Source: Casp-actino8 sp001510335 (GTDB lineage Bacteria > Actinomycetota > Acidimicrobiia > Acidimicrobiales > Ilumatobacteraceae). Taken from it: DNA of 12,438 nucleotides. Numbering within the stretch: the first letter of the stretch is position 1; each line of letters starts with the position of its first letter. The translations under genes were made by a program, and so were the position numbers. The stretch spans positions 1 to 12,438 of the forward strand of contig JAQCEM010000047.1 of the NCBI GenBank assembly GCA_027729635.1. Direction: 5' to 3'. The notes beneath the pieces were generated by a model. That model had not been told where the DNA came from, made no database searches, and saw only the letters and a list, made by a program, of their open reading frames with translations. Below, in pieces: positions 6,208 through 12,438 of this stretch.

Positions 6208-7640
6208 CAGAGGCTCTCCTGAAGCGCTTTCGCCTTGGCATGCACTTGATCAATGCCACCGACGTTCAAGAACGCTTGCTCGGGAACATGGTCAAGGTCA
6301 CCATTGAGAATTGCTTCAAAGCTGGCAACGGTTTCGTCAACCGGCACAAATTCGCCTTCGATACCGGTGAACACCTTGGCAACGAAGAACGGCTGCGACA
6401 AGAAACGCTGAATCTTGCGAGCACGTGACACCGTGAGGCGGTCTTCTTCGCTGAGTTCATCAAGACCAAGAATGGCGATGATGTCCTGGAGTTCTTTGTA
6501 ACGCTGCAAGTTTTCCTGCACGTCACGAGCCACCTTGTAGTGACGCTCGCCCACAACTTCTGGCGACAAGATTGTCGACGTTGAAGCCAAGGGGTCTACC
6601 GCTGGGTAGATACCGAGCGCTGCCACTTGACGTGACAATTCGGTGGTCGCATCGAGGTGGGTGAACGTGGTGAACGGAGCCGGGTCGGTGTAGTCGTCGG
6701 CGGGCACGTACACGGCCTGAAGTGACGTAATTGAACGTCCCTTGGTCGAGGTAATGCGCTCCTGCAACTGACCCATTTCGTCAGCAAGTGTGGGCTGGTA
6801 ACCCACGGCTGATGGCATACGGCCAAGAAGCGTTGACACTTCTGAACCAGCCTGCACGAAACGGAAAATGTTGTCAACGAACAACAACACGTCCTGGTTC
6901 TGCACGTCACGGAAGTACTCAGCCATGGTGAGAGCTGACAAAGCAACACGAAGGCGCACGCCCGGTGGTTCGTCCATCTGGCCAAAGACCAAGGCGGCTT
7001 TTTCGAATACGCCCGACTCTTCCATTTCAATACGAAGGTCGGTACCTTCACGGGTACGCTCGCCGACTCCGGCGAACACCGACACACCACCGTGCTGTGA
7101 AGCCACGCGGTTAATCATTTCGGTAATGAGCACGGTCTTACCCACGCCTGCACCACCGAACAAACCGATCTTTCCACCAGCCAAGTACGGCGTGAGAAGG
7201 TCAATAACTTTGACGCCAGTGACGAACATGCGCTTTTGCGGTTCGAGTGCAGCGAAGTCTGGAGCTGGACGGTGAATGTCCCAACGCTCCATGTCGGCGA
7301 AGTCGGCCGGATCGCCATCGAGCACATCGCCCCATGCGTTCCATACGTGACCAAGCACGCGGTCACCGACGGGCACGCTTAAGCCACGACCGGTGTTACG
7401 CACGGCAGTACCGCGACGCAAACCGTCAGTTGGCTTCAAGCAAACGGCACGAACGCGACCTTCACCAAGCTGCTGAGCAACTTCGGCGAGAACTTTGATG
7501 TCCTCACCACCGATGTTCACGGTGAACTCGAGAGCCGTGTTCAACTCGGGGAGCGAACCCCGCGGGAACTCGACGTCGATAACGGGTCCAGCAATACCGA
7601 CGACCCGTCCGTCCTTTAGTTGATTCTCTGTCATTGTCAT
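6207..7640 (-). CDS. atpD: F1Fo-ATP synthase subunit beta (catalytic)
   Basis: The product has 477 residues, the usual length. Beta holds the catalytic nucleotide sites of F1. Visible motifs are the N-terminal barrel (GRVVGIAGPVIDVEFP, 11-26), the P-loop GGAGVGKT at 162-169, GERTREG at 193-199 with the catalytic glutamate, the LLFVDNIFRF Walker B strand, the arginine-rich GYQPTLADEMG region and DELSEED at 394-400, the lever that contacts gamma. Before the P-loop the sequence reads FVTGVKVIDLL where most beta subunits have LETG, a small variation. The ATG at 7640 is supported by AAGGA 8 nt upstream; an in-frame ATG two codons later is less likely. It follows atpG after 42 nt and overlaps atpC by 1 nt. 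Confidence 0.98.
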   Translation of the reverse strand: MTMTENQLKDGRVVGIAGPVIDVEFPRGSLPELNTALEFTVNIGGEDIKVLAEVAQQLGEGRVRAVCLKPTDGLRRGTAVRNTGRGLSVPVGDRVLGHVWNAWGDVLDGDPADFADMERWDIHRPAPDFAALEPQKRMFVTGVKVIDLLTPYLAGGKIGLFGGAGVGKTVLITEMINRVASQHGGVSVFAGVGERTREGTDLRIEMEESGVFEKAALVFGQMDEPPGVRLRVALSALTMAEYFRDVQNQDVLLFVDNIFRFVQAGSEVSTLLGRMPSAVGYQPTLADEMGQLQERITSTKGRSITSLQAVYVPADDYTDPAPFTTFTHLDATTELSRQVAALGIYPAVDPLASTSTILSPEVVGERHYKVARDVQENLQRYKELQDIIAILGLDELSEEDRLTVSRARKIQRFLSQPFFVAKVFTGIEGEFVPVDETVASFEAILNGDLDHVPEQAFLNVGGIDQVHAKAKALQESL

Positions 7641-7682
7641 AATGTTTTTCCTTTTGAGAATGCTGCGCTACTCGAGGAGTAC

Positions 7683-8645
7683 TTACTGCTTTACAAATTC
7701 TGAATTGCCAATAGGTCCAATTTCGACAAGCCGAACATGCTTGCCACTGTCGCCAGACAAGGCTTCGGCACCACTGACGATTTCCATAATTTCAGTGGTG
7801 ATTGAGTCTTGACGGGCACGGTTCATAATGCGTGAAAGGTTCTTAATGAGCTCTTCCGCGTTATCGGTTGCGCTCTTCATCGCGCGCTGACGGAAAGCGT
7901 GTTCGCTGGCCGCAGAGTTCAGAAGTGCTGCATAGACACGAGCTTCGATGTAACGAGGAATCAATGTTTCCAAGATTGAAGTCGGATCTGGTTCGTATTC
8001 GTAATCGGCGCTCGCACCATCTGTGCCAGGCTTGCCGTCGCCACCTTCGACCACTGAACGCTCGAGCGGCACGAGCGGACGCAAAACTACCTCTTGTGAA
8101 CCCGAGGTAATGAATCGTGTGTAGACCAAAACAACCTTGTCGACTGCACCACTGGCGTACAGATCAACAACGTATTCGCCAATTTCTTTAGCGTTGGCGT
8201 ATGACGGCTGATCGCTGAAACCGTTAAATGCAGTACCAAGGTTGTAGTCGCGGAAACGCAAGTAGCCCTCGGCCTTCCGACCAACCGGCACCACGATGTA
8301 GTCGCGGCCTTCTTTAACGTCAACTTTGATTTCGGCTTCAGTTGCTCGCAACACACCCGAGTTATAACCGCCGCACAAACCGCGGTCGGCAGTGATTGAG
8401 ACGTAGCAAACTTTCTTGATGATCTCGCGGTGACCCAACAACGGGCTGTCGGTAGATCCACCAGCTGCAGCCAAGTCACGCACAACTTCGGTGATTTGTT
8501 CGCTGTAAGGAACTGCGGCTTGAACGCGCTGTTGCGCCTTCACGATGCGCGATGCAGCAATGAGCTCCATGGCGCGCGTGATCTTCTTAGTCGCTTGCAC
8601 ACTGCGGATTCGTCCCCGCAGAATTCGTTCCTGTCCACCGGCCAT
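7683..8645 (-). CDS. atpG: F1Fo-ATP synthase subunit gamma with C-terminal tail
   Basis: Gamma is the rotating central shaft. The 320 residues are longer than the 285-300 usual for bacteria. The N-terminal helix has the expected IRSVQATKKITRAMELIAASR pattern (13-33), the centre has the SITADRGLCGGYN motif (83-95), and the C-terminal helix has AMKSATDNAEELI and ARQDSITTEIMEIVSGAEAL. Most gamma subunits end there; this one has 24 more residues (297-320) ending in EFVKQ. The loop before YEPDP (about 200-214) is Gly/Asp-rich and slightly long. The ATG at 8645 is 6 nt after the atpA stop, with GGAG 9 nt upstream inside the end of atpA. The gene is 42 nt before atpD. Confidence 0.97.
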   Translation of the reverse strand: MAGGQERILRGRIRSVQATKKITRAMELIAASRIVKAQQRVQAAVPYSEQITEVVRDLAAAGGSTDSPLLGHREIIKKVCYVSITADRGLCGGYNSGVLRATEAEIKVDVKEGRDYIVVPVGRKAEGYLRFRDYNLGTAFNGFSDQPSYANAKEIGEYVVDLYASGAVDKVVLVYTRFITSGSQEVVLRPLVPLERSVVEGGDGKPGTDGASADYEYEPDPTSILETLIPRYIEARVYAALLNSAASEHAFRQRAMKSATDNAEELIKNLSRIMNRARQDSITTEIMEIVSGAEALSGDSGKHVRLVEIGPIGNSEFVKQ

Positions 8646-8651
8646 GAGTTA

Positions 8652-10244
8652 CTACTCCGTCGCCAACGTTTTGTTTGACTTTGCTTCACCAATTTGTTCA
8701 GCGTCCGAATCTGCTTCAGCAGCCTTGCGAGCTGCAGCAGCTGTTGCCATGAAGCCATCTTTGAATGACTGCACTGCAACACCGAGATCGTCAGCAATCT
8801 TCTTGGTACGAAGGTCATTCAACAACGCACCGTGACGGCTGCGCATGTGAGCCAACAATTCAAGTTCAAAGCGACGCACATCGGCCACCGGTACATCGTC
8901 AAGGTAACCCTTGGTTCCGGCGAAAATGGAAACGACTTGCTCTTCAACTGACATTGGGCTGTTGAGCGGCTGCTTCAACAATTCAACGAGGCGGTAGCCA
9001 CGCTCGAGCTGTGCCTTCGACACGGCGTCAAGTTCTGAACCGAAAGTTGCGAATGCTTCGAGTTCGCGGAACTGTGCGAGGTCGAGCTTCAAGGTACCGG
9101 CAACACCCTTCATCGATGGAACCTGTGCGGCACCACCCACGCGAGACACCGAGATACCTACGTCAACTGCCGGACGCACACCCGACTTGAACAAGTTGTC
9201 TTGCAAGTACACCTGACCGTCGGTGATTGAAATCACGTTGGTCGGAATGTATGCCGACACGTCGCCAGCCTTGGTTTCAATGATCGGCAATGCGGTCAAT
9301 GAACCAGCGCCGTTTTCATCGGACAACTTCGCAGCACGTTCGAGCAAACGACTGTGCAAGTAGAAAACGTCGCCAGGGTACGCTTCGCGGCCCGGTGGGC
9401 GACGCAACAACAATGCCATCTGGCGGTAAGCCTCGGCCTGCTTTGACAAGTCGTCATAGACGATGAGTGCATGCTGACCAATTTCCATCCAGTGCTGACC
9501 CATTGCGCAACCGGCGTACGGTGCGAGGTACTTGAACGGTGCCGAGTCGGCGGCAGTTGCCACCACGACGACGGTGTATTCAAGGGCGCCAGCCTGACGA
9601 AGAGTTTCAACGGTCTGTGCGACGGTTGAGCCCTTCTGACCAATTGCGACATAGATGCACTTCACACCTTGTCCCTTTTGGTTCAGGATGGTGTCAATGG
9701 CGATAGTGGTCTTGCCAGTCTTACGGTCACCAATGATGAGTTCGCGCTGACCGCGACCAATCGGGGTCATCGCGTCAATCGACTTGATACCGGTCTGCAT
9801 CGGCTCGTGTACGGGCTTACGACCCATGATTCCGGGAGCCTGAATTTCCATACGACGCTGCTGAACGCCAACGAGCGGACCCTTGCCGTCGATGGGCTCA
9901 CCAAGTGCGTTCACAACACGACCAAGAACGCCCTCACCAACAGGAACCGACAAAATTTCGCCGGTGGCCTTCACGGTCTGACCTTCTTCGATGCGATCTG
10001 ATTCGCCGAGTACTACTGAACCAATTGATTCTTCTTCAAGGTTCAAAGCCAAACCACGCGTGCCGTCTTCGAACTCGAGGAGTTCGTTCACTGCACAGTC
10101 GGGCAAGCCCGAGATGTTGGCAATACCGTCACCGACTGAAGTGACGCGACCAACGGTGCGAGCTTCAAGCGATGGCGTGAAGCCTTCGAGGTTCTTCTTG
10201 ATCGCTGATGCAATATCAGCTGCGGACAGTGTTAGTTCTGCCAT
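8652..10244 (-). CDS. atpA: F1Fo-ATP synthase subunit alpha with C-terminal extension
   Basis: Alpha forms the F1 hexamer with beta and binds nucleotide at non-catalytic sites. The product has 530 residues. The N-terminal helix and barrel run to about residue 95, with GRVTSVGDGIA at 32-42; the P-loop GDRKTGKT is at 172-179; the VGGAAQVPSMK arginine/serine region is intact. The common core ends around SFKDGFMA (493-500). About 30 further residues, rich in Ala, Glu and Lys, follow and have no match in shorter alpha subunits such as that of E. coli. Mycobacterial alpha also has a C-terminal extension of about 35 residues that suppresses ATP hydrolysis; similarity in place is visible, similarity in sequence is not. 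Tandem stops TAG TAA end the gene. It starts 32 nt after atpH with only a weak ribosome binding site. Confidence 0.98.
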   Translation of the reverse strand: MAELTLSAADIASAIKKNLEGFTPSLEARTVGRVTSVGDGIANISGLPDCAVNELLEFEDGTRGLALNLEEESIGSVVLGESDRIEEGQTVKATGEILSVPVGEGVLGRVVNALGEPIDGKGPLVGVQQRRMEIQAPGIMGRKPVHEPMQTGIKSIDAMTPIGRGQRELIIGDRKTGKTTIAIDTILNQKGQGVKCIYVAIGQKGSTVAQTVETLRQAGALEYTVVVVATAADSAPFKYLAPYAGCAMGQHWMEIGQHALIVYDDLSKQAEAYRQMALLLRRPPGREAYPGDVFYLHSRLLERAAKLSDENGAGSLTALPIIETKAGDVSAYIPTNVISITDGQVYLQDNLFKSGVRPAVDVGISVSRVGGAAQVPSMKGVAGTLKLDLAQFRELEAFATFGSELDAVSKAQLERGYRLVELLKQPLNSPMSVEEQVVSIFAGTKGYLDDVPVADVRRFELELLAHMRSRHGALLNDLRTKKIADDLGVAVQSFKDGFMATAAAARKAAEADSDAEQIGEAKSNKTLATE

Positions 10245-10271
10245 GACGTTCTCGTTCCGTTTCTTTCAGGC

Positions 10272-10284
10272 GGCTCTTAGAGCC
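10272..10284. repeat. Inverted repeat GGCTCT-T-AGAGCC across the atpH stop codon
   Basis: A near-perfect 13-nt palindrome with 6-nt arms overlaps the last codons and TAA of atpH, 28 nt before the atpA ATG. As RNA it would form about five pairs with a 3-nt loop and no U-run follows, so it is not a terminator. It might affect processing or coupling at this junction. Confidence 0.3.
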
Positions 10285-10804
10285 GACCCTTCACATTGTC
10301 GAGGCGGGTGCGGATGCTGCCGTCAATCACGGTGTCGCCCACCGTGGCCACGATGCCGCCAAGCACCGAGGGATCAACAACAACTTTGAGGTTCACTTGC
10401 TTGCCAGTGGCGTTAGCCAAAGCGGCAGCGAGACGAGTTTGCTGATCAGCAGTCAGTTCAACAGCACTACGCACTTCAGCAACTTCAAGTTGCTTGGCGC
10501 TTGATGCACGCTGGACCAGGCGATTGATGATGGCTGGAAGATCGCGACCGCGTCCACCTGCAACAACCATCGAAACCAATTGCACCGTGGTGCCAGTGGC
10601 CTTGCCGCCTAACAGATCTTCAACAATTCTTTCGCGGCGAGCCACAGGAATCTTTTCGTCAGTGAGAGCGTTGCGAAGTGCGTCGCTTGACTCGAGCGTG
10701 CGAGCCAGGCGGAACAATTCGTCTTCGACCTCGTCAATGGTTCCTTCAGCGCGAGCAATTTCAAAAAGTGCTCGTGCGTAACCTTCGATGCGATTGTCAC
10801 TCAT
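10277..10804 (-). CDS. atpH: F1Fo-ATP synthase subunit delta (OSCP-type)
   Basis: The product has 175 residues, the usual length for a free-standing delta. Delta caps F1 and ties it to the outer stalk made by the b subunits. The N-terminal six-helix domain begins with GYARALFEIARAEG (8-21). The C-terminal part shows LEVAEVRSAVELT and the family signature GGIVATVGDTVIDGSIRTRL near the end. In mycobacteria delta is fused to a b-like segment; here it is an independent protein, which fits the presence of two separate b-type genes. The ATG overlaps the TGA of the preceding b-type gene (ATGA, 4 nt), which supports coupled translation. Confidence 0.96.
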   Translation of the reverse strand: MSDNRIEGYARALFEIARAEGTIDEVEDELFRLARTLESSDALRNALTDEKIPVARRERIVEDLLGGKATGTTVQLVSMVVAGGRGRDLPAIINRLVQRASSAKQLEVAEVRSAVELTADQQTRLAAALANATGKQVNLKVVVDPSVLGGIVATVGDTVIDGSIRTRLDNVKGRL

Positions 10805-11337
10805 CGTGAAGCACCTACTTTCGAGATGAAGTTCTCAACAAGAGATTGCTGAGTTGCACCATCAAGAACTGATGGCAACACTGCGTCAACAGCGATTGCA
10901 GCAACGCGACCAATTTCGGCGCGCAGTTCGTCGCTACCGCGAGCAGCAGCAGTTTCGATGTCAGCAGTTGCACGAGCTTCAAGTTCGGCAATTTCCACAG
11001 TCAAACGTGCACGACCATCGGTAAGGACAGCTGCTGCTTGCGTATTGGCATCGGCCAACAAACGAGCACGTTCGCCGGCGATGTCACCAAGTGCTTGACG
11101 AATGCCGTCGGCATCAGTTTGCGCAATGGCCAAGTCGCTCGCTGAAGCATCAAGTTCTTTTTGAATGCGCTCGGTACGAGCGTTCAAGAACTTGGTGAAC
11201 TGCGGTCCAGCAAACTTGACCAGAGCACCGATAACAAGCACCGAAGCGATACCACCGTAAATAATTTCGGCGGTTTCGGGAAGGAGCCAGTGATGGGTCT
11301 CAGCCGGATCGGCTGCGAGGATGGAGAGAAGACTCAT
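10801..11337 (-). CDS. atpF: F1Fo-ATP synthase b-type subunit, second copy
   Basis: The product has 178 residues. After about 24 outer residues a single membrane helix is visible (about 25-44, IIYGGIASVLVIGALVKFAG). The rest is a long, charged, Ala-rich helix (about 50-150) of the coiled-coil kind that forms the outer stalk. The C-terminal part, AVDAVLPSVLDGATQQSLVE, is like the delta-binding end of b subunits. The short N-terminus is normal for b. The ATG is 1 nt after the stop of the first b-type gene, with AGGAG 9 nt upstream; the end overlaps atpH by 4 nt. Together with the preceding gene it should give a heterodimeric b/b' stalk; which of the two is best called b is not certain. Confidence 0.9.
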   Translation of the reverse strand: MSLLSILAADPAETHHWLLPETAEIIYGGIASVLVIGALVKFAGPQFTKFLNARTERIQKELDASASDLAIAQTDADGIRQALGDIAGERARLLADANTQAAAVLTDGRARLTVEIAELEARATADIETAAARGSDELRAEIGRVAAIAVDAVLPSVLDGATQQSLVENFISKVGASR

Positions 11338-11338
11338 A

Positions 11339-11986
11339 TCAGCGAACTCCTGCGCTCATCGCGTCGGCAACAGCACGTGACACCGCACTGCCGTCTGGAC
11401 GCTTACCGGTTGCGATTTCAACTGCGCTACTGACCACTTCGACAACTGCCGATTCGACTTGCGAACGACCAGCTGCACGAGCCGCATCAGCAGCAGCCAT
11501 GGCGGCTTCACGCTGAGTTGCGATACGAGCATTAGCAGCAGTGATTGCTGCCTGACGTTCGGTTTCAAGAGTGGCACGAGCCGCATCGACGACCTTGGCT
11601 GCTTCAGCTTTCGCGGCCACAACGGCAGCGTCGTACTGGGCAACTTCAGATCGAGCCGAAGTACGAGTCGCTTCTGCGTTCTCGTGACCTTCGCGGATCG
11701 AGTTGTATCGCGAGTCCATGCCCTTTTTCAGCCTCGGGAAGAGGAAGAAACGCATGAGTAGCGCGAACACGATAAACGAGCCCGCGCCCCAAGCCAGTTC
11801 CTTCATCTCGGGGATGATGGGACTGGGACCAGGACCACAATATTCGGCCTCGAACGGCTCGCCTTCTGGTGGGTATGTTTCTGGCTCGAATGCGCAATCT
11901 TTCGGGTTGAACTCTTTACCCTCTTCAGCAGAGACGAGTCGAACCTGGAGTGCTTCACCCGAGCGGATGACGACGGCTGTCAGCAC
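11339..11986 (-). CDS. F1Fo-ATP synthase b-type subunit, first copy, with long N-terminal segment
   Basis: The product has 215 residues. The membrane helix is at about 64-83 (LAWGAGSFIVFALLMRFFLF), followed by PRLKKGMDSRY and a long Ala/Glu/Arg-rich helix (about 95-185) typical of the b stalk. Gene position (after atpE, before the other b gene) and fold identify it as an outer-stalk subunit, b or b'. The 60 or so residues before the helix are unusual: b subunits mostly have fewer than 30. The segment is rich in Pro and Glu and has two cysteines (C31, C50). It should lie on the outer face of the membrane, as b N-termini do. The GTG start at 11986 is well supported by AAGGAG 5 nt upstream, so the extension seems real and not a start error. 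Confidence 0.88.
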   Translation of the reverse strand: MLTAVVIRSGEALQVRLVSAEEGKEFNPKDCAFEPETYPPEGEPFEAEYCGPGPSPIIPEMKELAWGAGSFIVFALLMRFFLFPRLKKGMDSRYNSIREGHENAEATRTSARSEVAQYDAAVVAAKAEAAKVVDAARATLETERQAAITAANARIATQREAAMAAADAARAAGRSQVESAVVEVVSSAVEIATGKRPDGSAVSRAVADAMSAGVR

Positions 11987-11991
11987 GTCAA

Positions 11992-11997
11992 CTCCTT
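11992..11997 (-). promoter_or_regulatory. Shine-Dalgarno (AAGGAG) fixing the GTG start of the first b-type gene
   Basis: AAGGAG followed by TTGAC and then the GTG at 11986. The strong match and 5-nt spacing decide for this non-ATG start, and so for the long N-terminal segment of the protein. Confidence 0.7.
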
Positions 11998-12015
11998 GTG
12001 GGTTGTAGGTAACGA

Positions 12016-12291
12016 TCAGAGACCGATGAGGATGAATACCACGAAGCCGATGAGGGCAAGGGCTTCGGTGAAGGCGATACCGAGGAACATGGTGGTACGC
12101 ACCATGCCGGCGGCCTCGGGCTGGCGAGCCATAGCTTCGACGGACTTACCGACGAGGTAGCCGATTCCAATTCCGGGTCCGATTGCGGCGAGGCCGTAAG
12201 CGAATCCTGCTGAGCTGGCGGCTGATGCAGCTTTGGCAGCATCTGCTTCTTCTTGGCTAAAAGCAGAAACTAGTTGTACGAGTGCTTCCAT
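12016..12291 (-). CDS. atpE: F1Fo-ATP synthase subunit c (proton-binding ring)
   Basis: The product has 91 residues, slightly long because of about 25 polar, Ala-rich residues before the first membrane helix. Helix 1 has the Gly-rich pattern IGPGIGIG (37-44), the polar loop has RQP at 56-58, and helix 2 carries the ion-binding Glu76 in FTEALALIG. Sodium-type c subunits have Gln in helix 1 and Ser/Thr after the Glu; here these are Ile and Ala, so the ring should carry protons. The ATG is preceded by AGGAG 8 nt upstream and a long A+T-rich gap after atpB, which may raise its translation to supply the many copies needed. It is followed after 29 nt by the first b-type gene. Confidence 0.97.
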   Translation of the reverse strand: MEALVQLVSAFSQEEADAAKAASAASSAGFAYGLAAIGPGIGIGYLVGKSVEAMARQPEAAGMVRTTMFLGIAFTEALALIGFVVFILIGL

Positions 12292-12373
12292 TTTTTGGTC
12301 TCCTGTTATATGTCTTGGTTAAAGAGAATTGCTTCTTGTTATTGAGAACTAACGAACTGATATTTCTTCAGGC
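12292..12373 (-). promoter_or_regulatory. A+T-rich atpB-atpE gap with Shine-Dalgarno, possible translation enhancer
   Basis: These 82 nt are about one third G+C, well below the surroundings, and are the largest gap in the operon. They end with AGGAG, 8 nt, then the atpE ATG. I see no stable hairpin and no clear promoter. In E. coli a U-rich stretch before atpE enhances translation of subunit c; a similar role is inferred. Confidence 0.45.
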
Positions 12374-12438
12374 TCAGTGCTCGGGGTGAGCCGCTCCACC
12401 GATGTACACCGCAGTCAAGATCGTGAAGATGTATGCCT
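12374..12438 (-). CDS. atpB: F1Fo-ATP synthase subunit a, C-terminal end only (partial)
   Basis: Twenty codons and a TGA are visible; the gene begins outside the window. The peptide ends the last membrane helix of subunit a (AYIFTILTAVYIGG) with a short AAHPEH tail. The AYIFTxLTxVYI pattern and the place directly upstream of atpE make the identity secure despite the short length. Subunit a forms the two proton half-channels beside the c-ring; the essential Arg lies outside the visible part. Confidence 0.9.
   Translation of the reverse strand, partial: AYIFTILTAVYIGGAAHPEH

Noticed and set aside
6868..7275. Plus-strand open frame of 135 codons inside atpD
   Set aside because: It is a shadow of the highly conserved atpD coding strand, with low-complexity product and no start signal.
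7641..7682. CTCGAG-centred palindrome in the atpG-atpD gap
   Set aside because: The arms are very short and no U-run follows; it does not support a terminator or operator call.
8652..12438. Possible sodium-driven ATP synthase
   Set aside because: The c subunit has Ile and Ala at the positions where sodium-type rings have Gln and Ser/Thr, so a proton ring is more likely.
1..12438. CRISPR arrays, insertion sequences, tRNA or defence genes
   Set aside because: No spaced direct repeats, transposase motifs or tRNA-like folds were found; all coding space is taken by the genes listed.

Overview
The window is chromosomal, about half G+C by eye, and looks like an actinobacterium outside the Mycobacterium/Streptomyces type, most likely class Acidimicrobiia. 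This is inference from: a class II fructose-bisphosphatase very close to the mycobacterial GlpX; an F420-type PPOX flavoprotein; an F1Fo operon with two separate b-type subunits and a free delta instead of the mycobacterial b-delta fusion; and TANNNT promoter elements placed 6-7 nt before start codons, as in actinobacterial leaderless genes. I see no mobile element, CRISPR array, tRNA or rRNA.

Layout. Positions 1-3392 (minus strand) hold an S9-family serine peptidase, an acidic protein made of two copies of one 50-residue domain, a protein with a C-terminal J domain, and the first part of a KANL3/Tex30-like alpha/beta hydrolase cut by the window edge. The last three are packed as an operon and appear to have their own promoter. 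Divergent from the peptidase is glpX (3442-4428, plus). It converges on a short-chain dehydrogenase (4478-5257, minus), which is divergent from a small PPOX protein (5322-5720, plus). That gene converges on the end of the ATP synthase operon.

Positions 5779-12438 (minus strand) are the F1Fo-ATP synthase operon in the order atpB (3' end only), atpE, two b-type genes, atpH, atpA, atpG, atpD, atpC. Spacing is tight, with 1-4 nt overlaps at two junctions. Most atp cistrons have clear Shine-Dalgarno sequences, in contrast with the first half of the window. The proton-binding glutamate, both Walker A motifs and the DELSEED motif are intact, so the complex should be functional and proton-driven. Alpha and gamma both carry C-terminal tails beyond the usual end of their families, and the first b-type subunit has an unusually long N-terminal segment with two cysteines.

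Most of the window is housekeeping. The best points for a second look are the TANNNT-N6/7-start pattern at five consecutive transcription units, the duplicated-domain/J-domain/hydrolase cluster, the ATP synthase tails, and a shared terminator sequence at both convergent junctions. I found no clear undescribed system. No gene-free stretch longer than 300 bases exists; the largest gap is 82 nt.
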